From NCBI RefSeq assembly GCF_019048065.1, contig NZ_CP077291.1:62001-126000 (forward strand): 64,000 nucleotides of DNA, read 5' to 3'. Origin of the DNA: Citrobacter farmeri (lineage in GTDB: Bacteria; Pseudomonadota; Gammaproteobacteria; Enterobacterales; Enterobacteriaceae). Numbering within the stretch: position 1 is the stretch's first letter; each line of letters opens with the position of its first letter. The notes beneath the pieces are model-generated. The model had not been told where the DNA came from, ran no database searches, and was given only the letters and a program-made list of their open reading frames with translations. The position numbers and the translations under genes were made by a program. Shown piece after piece: positions 15,855 through 31,021 of the stretch.

Positions 15855-15882
15855 AAAAGGGCATCATTTGATGCCCTTTTTG
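15855..15882 (+). terminator. tufB terminator
   Basis: AAAGGGCATCA-TTT-GATGCCCTTTTT, an 11-bp stem with T-tract 30 bp after tufB. Confidence 0.93.
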
Positions 15883-16063
15883 CACGCTTTCGAAGCAGAA
15901 CCTGGCTCATCAGTGATTTTATTTGTCATAATCATTGCTGAGACAGGCTCTGAAGAGGGCGTAGAGCACGGAATGCCCCAATGCATTTCGGCACAAGGTT
16001 GACAGGTTAGCCTCGCATTCGCGGGGTGAAATTATTTGTAGAATACTTCTGACAGGTTGGTTT

Positions 16064-16447
16064 ATGAGTGCGAATACCGAAGCTCAAGGGAGCGGGCGTG
16101 GCCTGGAAGCGATAAAGTGGGTCGTGGTTGTGGCATTGCTGATCGTGGCAATTGTTGGCAACTATCTTTATCGTGACATGATGCTGCCGCTGCGTGCGCT
16201 GGCCGTAGTAATTCTGATTGCTGCAGCGGGTGGTGTCGCGCTGTTGACGACAAAAGGTAAAGCTACCGTTGCTTTTGCCCGCGAAGCGCGTACTGAAGTA
16301 CGTAAGGTCATTTGGCCGACTCGCCAGGAAACATTGCACACCACGCTGATTGTGGCTGCGGTTACCGCAGTAATGTCACTGATCCTGTGGGGACTGGATG
16401 GTATTCTGGTTCGCCTGGTTTCCTTTATCACTGGCCTGAGGTTCTGA
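16064..16447 (+). CDS. secE: Protein translocase subunit SecE
   Basis: Essential small membrane subunit of SecYEG. At 127 residues it is the long enterobacterial form with three predicted membrane helices: about residues 19-36 ([17 protein letters not shown]), 45-63 and 93-111. The conserved cytoplasmic amphipathic segment [18 protein letters not shown] precedes the last helix, the part needed for SecY binding. nusG starts 2 bp after the stop; the secE-nusG operon order is conserved in most bacteria. Confidence 0.97.
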   Translation: MSANTEAQGSGRGLEAIKWVVVVALLIVAIVGNYLYRDMMLPLRALAVVILIAAAGGVALLTTKGKATVAFAREARTEVRKVIWPTRQETLHTTLIVAAVTAVMSLILWGLDGILVRLVSFITGLRF

Positions 16448-16448
16448 G

Positions 16449-16994
16449 ATGTCTGAAGCTCCTAAGAAGCGCTGGTACGTCGTTCAGGCGTTTTCCGGTT
16501 TTGAAGGCCGCGTAGCAACATCGCTGCGCGAGCATATCAAATTACACAATATGGAAGAGTTGTTTGGCGAAGTCATGGTGCCGACTGAAGAAGTGGTCGA
16601 AATCCGTGGTGGTCAGCGCCGTAAGAGCGAGCGTAAATTCTTCCCGGGTTACGTGCTGGTCCAGATGGTCATGAATGACGCGAGCTGGCACCTGGTGCGT
16701 AGCGTGCCGCGCGTGATGGGCTTTATTGGCGGTACATCTGACCGTCCGGCGCCGATCAGCGACAAAGAAGTCGATGCGATTATGAACCGCCTGCAGCAGG
16801 TCGGTGATAAGCCGCGTCCGAAAACGCTGTTTGAACCGGGTGAAATGGTGCGTGTCAACGATGGTCCGTTTGCTGACTTCAACGGTGTTGTTGAAGAAGT
16901 TGACTACGAGAAGTCTCGCCTGAAGGTGTCCGTCTCTATCTTCGGTCGTGCGACCCCGGTAGAACTGGACTTTGCCCAGGTAGAAAAAGCGTAA
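16449..16994 (+). CDS. nusG: Transcription termination/antitermination factor NusG
   Basis: Binds the RNA polymerase clamp through its N-terminal NGN domain and Rho or ribosomal S10 through its C-terminal KOW domain. The 181 residues begin [19 protein letters not shown], and the KOW motif [21 protein letters not shown] lies near 125-145. It is in operon with secE and upstream of the rplK promoter. Confidence 0.97.
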   Translation: MSEAPKKRWYVVQAFSGFEGRVATSLREHIKLHNMEELFGEVMVPTEEVVEIRGGQRRKSERKFFPGYVLVQMVMNDASWHLVRSVPRVMGFIGGTSDRPAPISDKEVDAIMNRLQQVGDKPRPKTLFEPGEMVRVNDGPFADFNGVVEEVDYEKSRLKVSVSIFGRATPVELDFAQVEKA

Positions 16995-17024
16995 GTAGCG
17001 ATCAAAAAAGCGGCGATTTAATCG

Positions 17025-17053
17025 TTGCACAAGGCGTGAGATTGGAATACAAT
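17025..17053 (+). promoter_or_regulatory. Promoter PL11 of rplKAJL-rpoBC
   Basis: TTGCAC (17025-17030) and TACAAT (17048-17053), spacer 17 bp, in the nusG-rplK gap. The leader between this promoter and rplK should hold the L1 repressor site known in E. coli; GGGGAGCC...GAGGC near 17107-17122 is a candidate. Confidence 0.85.
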
Positions 17054-17121
17054 TTCGCGCCTTTTGTTTTTATGGGCCTGGCCCGTAGAACGAATTTTTA
17101 TATCACGGGGAGCCTCGCTGA

Positions 17122-18288
<1,167 letters not shown>

Positions 18289-18295
18289 GATTAGC

Positions 18296-18324
18296 TTTAC
18301 GTGGGCGGTGGATTTGTCTACAAT
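18296..18324 (+). promoter_or_regulatory. Promoter PL10 upstream of rplJ
   Basis: TTTACG (18296-18301) and TACAAT (18319-18324) with a 17-bp spacer, directly after rplA. It matches the place of the secondary promoter for rplJL-rpoBC in E. coli. Confidence 0.82.
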
Positions 18325-18638
18325 TCTACCCCCACGTTTCTGTTGAAAGATACAGACACTATGCGAATCATTTGAATTGCAGCAACGCAGCAGCAGTTCG
18401 AAAGACGAAAACATAGAAAAGATTTGTTCGTTGGAGCCTGGCCTATCCAGGCCTCCGTCGAAGACCGCAGGTGTTTCGTAAGAGACTTAATCCCCTGCGT
18501 AGACGGTGACAGAACGCTAAGATTATTTTTGGATACTCTGGCTTGTTTCTGCTCACCGTATTAAGACGCTCTTTTCGTTGGAAAGAGTGAAGTGAGTTCC
18601 GGAACATGAGTTCCGGCAAACATCCAGGAGCAAAGCTA
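18325..18638 (+). promoter_or_regulatory. rplJ mRNA leader (L10 autoregulation region)
   Basis: About 310 untranslated bases before rplJ. In E. coli this leader folds and binds the L10-(L12)4 complex, which represses translation of rplJL. Several complementary tracts are seen, such as GGAGCCTGGCC with GGCCTCC near 18433-18457. The exact binding site is not deduced here. Confidence 0.75.
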
Positions 18639-19136
18639 ATGGCTTTAAATCTTCAAGACAAACAAGCGATTGTTGCTGAAGTCAGCGAAGTAGCCAAAGG
18701 CGCGCTGTCTGCAGTAGTTGCGGATTCCCGTGGCGTAACTGTAGATAAAATGACTGAACTGCGTAAAGCAGGTCGTGAAGCTGGCGTTTACATGCGTGTT
18801 GTTCGTAACACCCTGCTGCGCCGCGTCGTTGAAGGTACTCCGTTCGAGTGCCTGAAAGACACGTTTGTTGGTCCGACCCTGATTGCATACTCTATGGAAC
18901 ACCCGGGCGCTGCTGCTCGTCTGTTCAAAGAGTTCGCGAAAGCGAATGCAAAATTTGAGGTCAAAGCCGCTGCCTTTGAAGGCGAGCTGATCCCGGCGTC
19001 TCAGATCGACCGCCTGGCAACTCTGCCGACCTACGAAGAAGCAATTGCACGCCTGATGGCAACCATGAAAGAAGCTTCGGCTGGCAAACTGGTTCGTACT
19101 CTGGCTGCTGTACGCGATGCGAAAGAAGCTGCTTAA
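18639..19136 (+). CDS. rplJ: 50S ribosomal protein L10
   Basis: Base of the L12 stalk; the C-terminal helix binds L7/L12 dimers and the N-terminal half binds 23S rRNA. The start chosen is ATG at 18639 ([15 protein letters not shown], 165 residues), preceded by CAGGAGCAAAGCT. A longer reading frame from 18606 lacks support. rplL follows after 66 bp. Confidence 0.97.
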   Translation: MALNLQDKQAIVAEVSEVAKGALSAVVADSRGVTVDKMTELRKAGREAGVYMRVVRNTLLRRVVEGTPFECLKDTFVGPTLIAYSMEHPGAAARLFKEFAKANAKFEVKAAAFEGELIPASQIDRLATLPTYEEAIARLMATMKEASAGKLVRTLAAVRDAKEAA

Positions 19137-19202
19137 TCGCAGTTATCTTTTTAAAGCATCTGCTTACGTATAAACTTATTCTGATATTCAGGAACAATTT
19201 AA

Positions 19203-19568
<366 letters not shown>

Positions 19569-19607
19569 GCCAACCCTTCCGGTTGCAGCCTGAGAAATTA
19601 GGCTGAT

Positions 19608-19638
19608 GGCTGGTGACTTTTTGGTCACCAGCCTTTTT
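19608..19638 (+). terminator. rplL-rpoB attenuator
   Basis: GGCTGGTGAC / GGTCACCAGCC hairpin followed by TTTTT, 40 bp after rplL. In E. coli a partial terminator here lets only a fraction of polymerases continue to rpoB, and an RNase III site follows. The rest of the 318-bp gap (19639-19887) holds no gene. Confidence 0.9.
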
Positions 19639-19887
19639 GCGCTGTAAGGCGCCAGTAGCGTTTCACACTGTTTGACTACTGCTGTGCCTTTCAATGCTTG
19701 TTTCTATCGACGACTTAATATACTGCGACAGAGCATCCGTTCTGTGTAAATCGCAATGAAATGGTTTAAGCGTGATAGCAACAGGCATTGCGGAAAGTAT
19801 TCGATTTTCCGGTCAACAAAATAGTGTTGCACAAACTGTCCGCTCAATGGACAGATGGGTCGACTTGTCAGCGAGCTGAGGAACCCT

Positions 19888-22800
19888 ATGGTTTACTCCT
19901 ATACCGAGAAAAAACGTATTCGTAAGGATTTTGGTAAACGTCCACAAGTTCTGGATGTGCCTTATCTCCTTTCTATCCAGCTTGACTCGTTTCAGAAGTT
20001 TATCGAGCAAGATCCTGAGGGGCAGTATGGTCTGGAAGCAGCCTTCCGTTCCGTATTCCCGATTCAGAGCTACAGCGGTAATTCCGAGCTGCAATACGTC
20101 AGCTACCGCCTTGGCGAACCGGTGTTTGACGTTCAGGAATGTCAGATCCGTGGCGTGACCTATTCCGCACCGCTGCGCGTAAAACTGCGTCTGGTGATCT
20201 ACGAGCGCGAAGCGCCGGAAGGCACCGTTAAAGACATTAAAGAACAAGAAGTCTACATGGGCGAAATTCCGCTCATGACCGACAACGGTACCTTTGTCAT
20301 CAACGGTACTGAGCGTGTTATCGTTTCTCAGCTGCACCGTAGTCCGGGCGTCTTCTTTGACTCCGACAAAGGTAAAACCCACTCTTCGGGTAAAGTGCTG
20401 TATAACGCGCGCATCATTCCTTACCGTGGTTCCTGGCTGGACTTCGAATTCGATCCGAAGGACAACCTGTTCGTACGTATCGACCGTCGCCGTAAACTGC
20501 CTGCGACCATCATTCTGCGTGCGCTGAACTACACCACAGAGCAGATCCTGGATCTGTTCTTTGAAAAAGTTATTTTCGAGATTCGCGACAACAAGTTGCA
20601 GATGGAGTTGGTGCCGGAACGCCTGCGTGGTGAAACCGCCTCCTTCGACATCGAAGCGAACGGCAAAATCTACGTTGAGAAAGGCCGTCGCATCACGGCG
20701 CGTCACATCCGCCAACTGGAAAAAGACGATATCAAACATATCGAAGTTCCGGTTGAGTACATTGCGGGCAAAGTGGCTGCGAAAGATTACGTTGACGAAT
20801 CCACTGGCGAGCTGATCTGCCCGGCGAACATGGAGCTGAGCCTGGATCTGCTGGCGAAGCTGAGCCAGTCTGGCCACAAACGTATTGAAACTCTGTTCAC
20901 CAACGATCTGGACCACGGCCCGTACATTTCTGAAACCGTACGCGTCGACCCAACCAACGATCGTCTGAGCGCGCTGGTAGAAATCTACCGCATGATGCGC
21001 CCGGGTGAACCGCCGACGCGTGAAGCCGCTGAAAGCCTGTTTGAGAACCTGTTCTTCTCTGAAGACCGTTATGACCTGTCTGCGGTCGGTCGTATGAAGT
21101 TCAACCGTTCTCTGCTGCGCGACGAAATCGAAGGTTCCGGTATCCTGAGCAAAGACGACATCATTGAAGTGATGAAGAAGCTCATCGATATCCGTAACGG
21201 TAAAGGTGAAGTGGATGATATCGACCACCTCGGCAACCGTCGTATCCGTTCCGTAGGCGAAATGGCGGAAAACCAATTCCGCGTTGGCCTGGTGCGTGTT
21301 GAGCGTGCGGTGAAAGAGCGTCTGTCTCTGGGCGATCTGGATACCCTGATGCCTCAGGACATGATCAACGCCAAACCGATTTCTGCGGCAGTGAAAGAGT
21401 TCTTCGGTTCCAGCCAGCTGTCTCAGTTTATGGACCAGAACAACCCGCTGTCTGAGATTACGCACAAACGTCGTATCTCTGCACTCGGCCCAGGCGGTTT
21501 GACGCGTGAACGTGCCGGCTTCGAAGTTCGAGACGTACACCCGACTCACTATGGTCGCGTATGTCCTATCGAAACGCCTGAAGGTCCGAACATCGGTCTG
21601 ATCAACTCCCTGTCCGTGTACGCACAGACTAACGAATATGGCTTCCTCGAGACGCCGTACCGTCGCGTTGTTGATGGTGTTGTGACTGATGAGATTCATT
21701 ACCTGTCTGCTATTGAAGAAGGTAACTTCGTTATCGCTCAGGCGAACTCCAACCTGGATGACGATGGCCACTTCGTAGAAGATCTGGTGACCTGCCGTAG
21801 TAAAGGCGAATCCAGCTTGTTCAGCCGTGATCAGGTTGACTACATGGACGTTTCCACCCAGCAGGTGGTTTCCGTCGGTGCGTCTCTGATCCCGTTCCTG
21901 GAACACGATGACGCCAACCGTGCATTGATGGGTGCGAACATGCAACGTCAGGCGGTTCCGACTCTGCGCGCTGATAAGCCGCTGGTAGGTACCGGTATGG
22001 AACGTGCTGTTGCCGTTGACTCCGGTGTAACTGCGGTGGCTAAACGTGGCGGTACCGTTCAGTACGTGGATGCGTCCCGTATCGTTATCAAAGTTAACGA
22101 AGACGAGATGTACCCGGGCGAAGCGGGTATCGACATCTACAACCTGACCAAATACACCCGTTCTAACCAGAACACCTGTATCAACCAGATGCCGTGTGTG
22201 TCTCTGGGTGAGCCGGTTGAACGTGGCGACGTGCTGGCTGATGGTCCGTCTACCGACCTCGGTGAACTGGCGCTCGGTCAGAACATGCGCGTGGCGTTCA
22301 TGCCGTGGAATGGTTACAACTTCGAAGACTCCATCCTCGTCTCTGAGCGTGTTGTCCAGGAAGACCGTTTCACGACTATCCACATTCAGGAACTGGCGTG
22401 CGTGTCCCGTGATACCAAGCTGGGGCCGGAAGAGATTACCGCTGATATCCCGAACGTGGGTGAAGCTGCGCTCTCCAAACTGGATGAATCCGGTATCGTT
22501 TATATCGGTGCGGAAGTGACCGGTGGCGACATTCTGGTTGGTAAGGTAACGCCGAAAGGTGAAACCCAACTGACGCCAGAAGAGAAACTGCTGCGTGCGA
22601 TCTTCGGTGAGAAAGCGTCTGATGTTAAAGACTCTTCTCTGCGCGTACCAAACGGTGTTTCCGGTACGGTTATCGACGTTCAGGTCTTTACTCGCGATGG
22701 CGTAGAAAAAGACAAACGTGCGCTGGAAATCGAAGAGATGCAACTGAAGCAGGCGAAGAAAGACCTGTCTGAAGAACTGCAGATCCTCGAAGCGGGCCTG

Positions 22801-23916
22801 TTTAGCCGTATCCACGCTGTGCTGGTTTCCGGTGGTGTTGAAGCTGAGAAGCTCGATAAACTGCCGCGTGACCGCTGGCTGGAACTTGGCCTGACCGACG
22901 AAGAGAAACAAAATCAGCTGGAACAACTGGCTGAGCAGTATGACGAACTGAAACACGAGTTCGAGAAAAAACTCGAAGCGAAACGCCGCAAAATCACTCA
23001 GGGCGACGATCTGGCACCGGGCGTGCTGAAGATTGTTAAGGTATATCTGGCGGTTAAACGCCGTATCCAGCCTGGTGACAAGATGGCAGGTCGTCACGGT
23101 AACAAGGGTGTTATTTCTAAGATCAACCCGATCGAAGATATGCCTTACGATGAAAACGGTACGCCGGTAGACATCGTACTGAACCCGCTGGGCGTACCGT
23201 CTCGTATGAACATCGGTCAGATTCTGGAAACCCACCTGGGTATGGCTGCGAAAGGTATCGGCGATAAGATCAACGCCATGCTGAAACAGCAGCAGGAAGT
23301 CGCGAAACTGCGTGATTTCATCCAGCGTGCGTACGATCTGGGTGCTGACGTTCGTCAGAAAGTTGACCTGAATACCTTCAGCGATGAAGAAGTTCTGCGT
23401 CTGGCTGAAAACCTGCGCAAAGGTATGCCAATCGCAACGCCGGTGTTCGACGGTGCGAAAGAAGCGGAAATTAAAGAGCTGCTGAAACTGGGTGACCTGC
23501 CGACTTCCGGTCAGATCACCCTGTTCGATGGCCGTACGGGTGAGCAGTTCGAGCGTCCGGTAACCGTAGGTTACATGTACATGCTGAAACTGAATCACCT
23601 GGTCGACGACAAGATGCACGCTCGTTCCACCGGTTCCTACAGCCTGGTTACTCAGCAGCCGCTGGGTGGTAAGGCGCAGTTCGGTGGTCAGCGCTTCGGG
23701 GAGATGGAAGTGTGGGCGCTGGAAGCATATGGCGCGGCATACACCCTGCAGGAAATGCTCACCGTTAAGTCTGATGACGTGAACGGCCGTACTAAGATGT
23801 ATAAGAACATCGTAGACGGCAATCATCAGATGGAACCGGGCATGCCAGAATCCTTCAACGTACTGTTGAAAGAGATTCGTTCGCTGGGTATCAACATCGA
23901 ACTGGAAGACGAGTAA
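19888..23916 (+). CDS. rpoB: DNA-directed RNA polymerase subunit beta
   Basis: Catalytic-core subunit of RNA polymerase. The start at 19888 ([15 protein letters not shown]) gives 1342 residues, the E. coli length. The rifampicin region reads wild type at D516 (GAC, 21433), H526 (CAC, 21463) and S531 (TCT, 21478), so no classic rifampicin-resistance change is present there. Conserved parts such as [11 protein letters not shown] and the C-terminal [18 protein letters not shown] are intact. rpoC follows after 76 bp. Codon bias is strong, which leaves the opposite strand stop-free for 1436 codons without that being a gene. Confidence 0.99.
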   Translation: MVYSYTEKKRIRKDFGKRPQVLDVPYLLSIQLDSFQKFIEQDPEGQYGLEAAFRSVFPIQSYSGNSELQYVSYRLGEPVFDVQECQIRGVTYSAPLRVKLRLVIYEREAPEGTVKDIKEQEVYMGEIPLMTDNGTFVINGTERVIVSQLHRSPGVFFDSDKGKTHSSGKVLYNARIIPYRGSWLDFEFDPKDNLFVRIDRRRKLPATIILRALNYTTEQILDLFFEKVIFEIRDNKLQMELVPERLRGETASFDIEANGKIYVEKGRRITARHIRQLEKDDIKHIEVPVEYIAGKVAAKDYVDESTGELICPANMELSLDLLAKLSQSGHKRIETLFTNDLDHGPYISETVRVDPTNDRLSALVEIYRMMRPGEPPTREAAESLFENLFFSEDRYDLSAVGRMKFNRSLLRDEIEGSGILSKDDIIEVMKKLIDIRNGKGEVDDIDHLGNRRIRSVGEMAENQFRVGLVRVERAVKERLSLGDLDTLMPQDMINAKPISAAVKEFFGSSQLSQFMDQNNPLSEITHKRRISALGPGGLTRERAGFEVRDVHPTHYGRVCPIETPEGPNIGLINSLSVYAQTNEYGFLETPYRRVVDGVVTDEIHYLSAIEEGNFVIAQANSNLDDDGHFVEDLVTCRSKGESSLFSRDQVDYMDVSTQQVVSVGASLIPFLEHDDANRALMGANMQRQAVPTLRADKPLVGTGMERAVAVDSGVTAVAKRGGTVQYVDASRIVIKVNEDEMYPGEAGIDIYNLTKYTRSNQNTCINQMPCVSLGEPVERGDVLADGPSTDLGELALGQNMRVAFMPWNGYNFEDSILVSERVVQEDRFTTIHIQELACVSRDTKLGPEEITADIPNVGEAALSKLDESGIVYIGAEVTGGDILVGKVTPKGETQLTPEEKLLRAIFGEKASDVKDSSLRVPNGVSGTVIDVQVFTRDGVEKDKRALEIEEMQLKQAKKDLSEELQILEAGLFSRIHAVLVSGGVEAEKLDKLPRDRWLELGLTDEEKQNQLEQLAEQYDELKHEFEKKLEAKRRKITQGDDLAPGVLKIVKVYLAVKRRIQPGDKMAGRHGNKGVISKINPIEDMPYDENGTPVDIVLNPLGVPSRMNIGQILETHLGMAAKGIGDKINAMLKQQQEVAKLRDFIQRAYDLGADVRQKVDLNTFSDEEVLRLAENLRKGMPIATPVFDGAKEAEIKELLKLGDLPTSGQITLFDGRTGEQFERPVTVGYMYMLKLNHLVDDKMHARSTGSYSLVTQQPLGGKAQFGGQRFGEMEVWALEAYGAAYTLQEMLTVKSDDVNGRTKMYKNIVDGNHQMEPGMPESFNVLLKEIRSLGINIELEDE

Positions 23917-23992
23917 TTCTCGCTCAAACAGGTCACTGCTGCCGGGATAATACCCGGCAGCGGAATGTGCTAACTCCGACGGGAGCAAATCC

Positions 23993-28216
<4,224 letters not shown>

Positions 28217-28258
28217 TCGTTGACTGCCCGGCGGTGAAAATTGCCGGGCAAAGGAAGC

Positions 28259-28290
28259 GTAGGTCGGGTAAGCGTAGCGCCACCCGACAA
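28259..28290. repeat. REP-like palindrome after rpoC
   Basis: GTCGGGT-AAGCGTAGCGCC-ACCCGAC is the imperfect palindrome typical of enterobacterial intergenic REP units. It lies between the rpoC stop and its terminator and may protect the mRNA 3' end. Confidence 0.75.
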
Positions 28291-28291
28291 C

Positions 28292-28318
28292 AAAAAACCC
28301 GCCTCGGCGGGTTTTTTT
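28292..28318 (+). terminator. rpoBC operon terminator
   Basis: AAAACCCGCC-TC-GGCGGGTTTTTTT, a GC-rich stem with T-run on the plus strand and A-run on the other side, so it can act for the convergent EIIA gene too. Confidence 0.95.
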
Positions 28319-28332
28319 ACGTCTGCATTATT

Positions 28333-28650
28333 TCAATTAAGCGGCGGCAACCTGCGATACAGTTCAATCATGTCACCTGCCAGATCCTGAATGACCATCG
28401 CGTTCATCAGATGGTCCTGCGAATGGACGGTGATCAGATTTACCGGCAGCTTACCGGTTCCCTCATCAATACCTATCAACTGCGTCTGGATTTTATGTGC
28501 CAGCTTGACGTAATCGCGCGACTCTTCCATCGCGTGTTCGGCACCGGTAAAGTCGCCCTTACGGGCCAGTTGCAGGGCGGTCAATGCCTGGCTTCGTGCC
28601 GCTCCGGCGTTAACCAGTAGTTCCATAATGATGGTTTCCAGCTCTTCCAT
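28333..28650 (-). CDS. PTS EIIA component, lactose/cellobiose family
   Basis: Small cytoplasmic phosphocarrier (105 residues) of the Lac family, related to ChbA/CelC and LacF. The phosphorylated His is in VHSQDHLM (H76), with the metal-binding Asp three residues later; the helical bundle parts GDFTGAEHAMEES and AHKIQTQLIG are typical. The EIIB gene lies 1 bp upstream in the same operon, but no EIIC permease is in the window. Which sugar, if any, is transported cannot be told. The E. coli locus between rpoC and thiH has no PTS genes. Confidence 0.88.
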   Translation of the reverse strand: MEELETIIMELLVNAGAARSQALTALQLARKGDFTGAEHAMEESRDYVKLAHKIQTQLIGIDEGTGKLPVNLITVHSQDHLMNAMVIQDLAGDMIELYRRLPPLN

Positions 28651-28651
28651 G

Positions 28652-28960
28652 TTATGACTCCATCAGCTTCAGGGCTTTTTCCAGAACGGCATCCCCTTTC
28701 ATCATGCCGTAATCCATCATGTCGATCACGGCGACTTTCTTACCGAGCGGATCAGCCAGCGCCTGCAATTTCGCTTGTTCATACTTGACCTGCGGGCCCA
28801 ACAGGACGATATCCGCTGTGGCAATATTCTCTTTAAACTCAGCGACAGGTACGGCCTTGATCGTCACCTCGATCCCTTTCTTTTGAGCGGCATCTTTCAT
28901 TCGTTGTACCAGCATGCTGGTGGACATACCGGCGGCACAGCATAAAACGATATTTTTCAT
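28652..28960 (-). CDS. PTS EIIB component, lactose/cellobiose family
   Basis: Cytoplasmic phospho-cysteine carrier of 102 residues. The P-loop LCCAAGMSTSMLV places the active Cys at residue 8; VLLGPQVKYEQAKLQA and a C-terminal DMMDYGMMKGD match ChbB/CelA-type EIIB. It should take phosphate from the EIIA encoded 1 bp downstream and give it to an EIIC that is not here. A candidate CRP site and an inverted repeat lie upstream (29037-29090), suggesting catabolite-controlled expression. Confidence 0.88.
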   Translation of the reverse strand: MKNIVLCCAAGMSTSMLVQRMKDAAQKKGIEVTIKAVPVAEFKENIATADIVLLGPQVKYEQAKLQALADPLGKKVAVIDMMDYGMMKGDAVLEKALKLMES

Positions 28961-29036
28961 AGTTCGCTCTCACGGTTCGTTGATACTTCATCTTTAGTCG
29001 GAGGCTGCGATGAGAACAACCGCCTTACCGTGAATG

Positions 29037-29052
29037 TGTGTAAAGCATCACA
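29037..29052 (-). promoter_or_regulatory. Candidate CRP site upstream of the PTS EIIB-EIIA pair
   Basis: TGTGT-AAAGCA-TCACA differs by one base from the CRP consensus TGTGA-N6-TCACA. It is centred about 84 bp before the EIIB start. No clear -10 was identified, so the link to a promoter is inference. Confidence 0.45.
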
Positions 29053-29071
29053 AAGAAATCTCACAAATAAT

Positions 29072-29090
29072 GAAACCGGTTGCGGTTTTC
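29072..29090. repeat. Inverted repeat near the PTS promoter
   Basis: GAAACCG-GTTG-CGGTTTTC is a near-perfect inverted repeat 20 bp beyond the CRP-like site. It resembles LacI-family operators, and it lacks the T-run of a terminator. Confidence 0.4.
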
Positions 29091-29100
29091 CTCAAAATGA

Positions 29101-29125
29101 AGAAAAGCCCGTCGTAACGGGCGTT
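29101..29125 (-). terminator. Terminator of the diguanylate cyclase gene
   Basis: On the minus strand GCCCG-TTACGA-CGGGC is followed by TTTTCTTC, 16 bp after the stop codon. It separates the cyclase gene from the PTS pair. Confidence 0.75.
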
Positions 29126-29140
29126 GTAGAGAAGGGGAAA

Positions 29141-30679
29141 TTAGCGATTCGCGGCAATAATCCGGTTTTTTCCTGCCTGTTTGGCTTTGTATAGCGCTTC
29201 ATCAACGCGCATGATTAGCTGTTCCTGCGCTTCCAGATTCCATTCTCCGAGTCCGGCGCTAAAGGTGACGTGCAGACCCTCTTCACGCCAGGAGCGCTTC
29301 GCAACCTCAATGCGCCAGCGCTCCAGCAGGGTATGGGCGTTGCTCAGTTGCTCACCCGGGAACAGCACGGCAAACTCCTCGCCGCCATAGCGATAAACGG
29401 AAACAGCGGCGGGTTGCATGATCTGAATCCCTTCGCGCGCAACGTTACGCAGGACGATGTCGCCATTCAGATGTCCCCAGGTATCGTTGATAGACTTAAA
29501 GTTATCAATATCCACCAGAGCCAGGGAGAACGGTTGGTGATCGTTTATCAGCGCGGCGATATCGCTGTCAAAAGCGCGGCGATTTTTGCAGCCGGTCAGG
29601 GCATCAATGGTCGCCTGTCGGACGTAAGCCAGTTCGCGTTCCTTATTGGACTCGATAGCTTTGCTCAGCATCGCTTCGAGGCGCGGTGCGCGTTTCACAT
29701 CGCCGGTCTTAATGGCGTTGATGATATTCATCAGCACCATGCGTGAAGCGTGGCGTAGATAGAGACCAAACAGCGCAATGATGATCGCCGCAAGGGCAAA
29801 TCCCCAGACGACAATGTTGGTCTCATGGCGTGTCAGGTCGACGAGCGTCGTATCTGAAACCCGATAAATCACAAACCAGTCCGGGTTGGTGAACGAATAG
29901 TAGTAGTACCAGTCCTGAGTATCCGGGTCGTAGAGGTGTCCTTCACCGCTGGTCATCCGGCTCATGGTTTTTTTACTGACGTATTGTTTAAACAGCGCGC
30001 CCGTATCGGGATGCAGCACTACTTTCCCGTCACGGTCGACCACAAAGAACTCCCCCTGGACGGGAGCTACCATCTGACGCAGTGCGTAACCCATTGACGT
30101 CAGATCAAGATGAAACGCAATCGTACCTTTCATTTTCCCTTCGGGAGAGATGACCGGTTTGTAGATCGTCACCGTTGGGTGGTGCGTAAAATAGTCAATA
30201 TAGGGCGCGGTATAGTTGCTGAAGGTGCTGGCCTCAGCCTGCTCCATAAACCAGGGGCGCGATTTCACGTCGAACGTTTTGCTGCGTTCGGTGTTTTGCA
30301 CCTGAGGCGCGCGCAGGTAATGGCCTTCTGTATCCACCAATGAGATCGAAGAGACTGACGGCATCAGCGTCTGTAACTGCATGATGGTTTTCAGCCCCTC
30401 TTCCGGGTCGAGCTTTACCGTGTCGTTCAGGTGGTCATTGCGAGAAAAGTAGGTCGCCGCCCGACCCAGAATATAATCATTTTCGCGCAGCAACGACTCG
30501 GTATAGTTCACCGCCAGGTTATGGGTGAAGTTCCGATTAATGCCGTGATAATCTTCAAGAAAATCATTCTTCTGCGTAAAGGTAATGAATATGGCGATCA
30601 ACACAAAGCTGAGTATGATCCCCGTAAAGCTCACCAATATTGGAGTCGTGAATGAAAGTTTTCTGTTATGACCTGCCAT
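29141..30679 (-). CDS. Membrane diguanylate cyclase with periplasmic Cache sensor
   Basis: Predicted to make c-di-GMP in response to an outside signal. The 512 residues show a membrane helix at about 13-34, a periplasmic region of about 250 residues with dCache character (SISLVDTEGHYL, RPWFMEQAE, EFFVVDRDGKVVLHP), a second helix at about 289-308, and a C-terminal GGDEF domain from about residue 355. The active-site motif is GGEEF (432-436), with DNFKSINDTWGH upstream, so it should be catalytically competent. The RxxD inhibitory site expected before the motif is absent (VSVYRY preceded by QPAA). It stands alone in its transcript. E. coli lacks it at this locus, and the ligand is unknown. Confidence 0.9.
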   Translation of the reverse strand: MAGHNRKLSFTTPILVSFTGIILSFVLIAIFITFTQKNDFLEDYHGINRNFTHNLAVNYTESLLRENDYILGRAATYFSRNDHLNDTVKLDPEEGLKTIMQLQTLMPSVSSISLVDTEGHYLRAPQVQNTERSKTFDVKSRPWFMEQAEASTFSNYTAPYIDYFTHHPTVTIYKPVISPEGKMKGTIAFHLDLTSMGYALRQMVAPVQGEFFVVDRDGKVVLHPDTGALFKQYVSKKTMSRMTSGEGHLYDPDTQDWYYYYSFTNPDWFVIYRVSDTTLVDLTRHETNIVVWGFALAAIIIALFGLYLRHASRMVLMNIINAIKTGDVKRAPRLEAMLSKAIESNKERELAYVRQATIDALTGCKNRRAFDSDIAALINDHQPFSLALVDIDNFKSINDTWGHLNGDIVLRNVAREGIQIMQPAAVSVYRYGGEEFAVLFPGEQLSNAHTLLERWRIEVAKRSWREEGLHVTFSAGLGEWNLEAQEQLIMRVDEALYKAKQAGKNRIIAANR

Positions 30680-30782
30680 TACTGTACTTATCCAGAAAGT
30701 GTAAATCCTGAAGAGAAGTGCGAAGTGAAGCCAGCAACGTGGCTCTGCATATCAGGAAAGAATGAGGCAATTATAATCTCGC

Positions 30783-30809
30783 TAAGATAATTCGAGATGA
30801 TTTATCTTA
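30783..30809. repeat. Inverted repeat upstream of the diguanylate cyclase
   Basis: TAAGATAA and TTATCTTA, 8-bp perfect arms with an 11-bp spacer, about 104 bp before the cyclase start. Possible operator. The remaining sequence between the cyclase and thiH (30810-31021) holds no gene. Confidence 0.4.
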
Positions 30810-30877
30810 AGAAGTGTACATCCCTGTGACTATTTTGGCTGAATTTGCAGTTTTATATTGCAGGTTGTGGAGAAGGC

Positions 30878-30908
30878 AGGGCGAAATGAGGAAGACACTT
30901 TTCGCCCT
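30878..30908. repeat. Inverted repeat between the cyclase gene and thiH
   Basis: AGGGCGAAA and TTTCGCCCT, 9-bp perfect arms with a 13-base loop, about 115 bp beyond the thiH stop. No T-run follows on either strand, so it may be an mRNA 3'-end stabiliser rather than a classic terminator. Confidence 0.4.
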
Positions 30909-31021
30909 GGACAGCGCTACGGCTGACGGTGATACGTTAAAAAAGTGAAAGGCTAACGACAACCTCTCGTTTTCTTTCTTTCGTCGCGGCTCGTAAAAGG
31001 ATTACCCGTTTGCATGACGGT

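Noticed and set aside
21430..21485. Possible rifampicin-resistance mutation in rpoB
   Set aside because: Codons for D516, H526 and S531 are wild type in the E. coli numbering.
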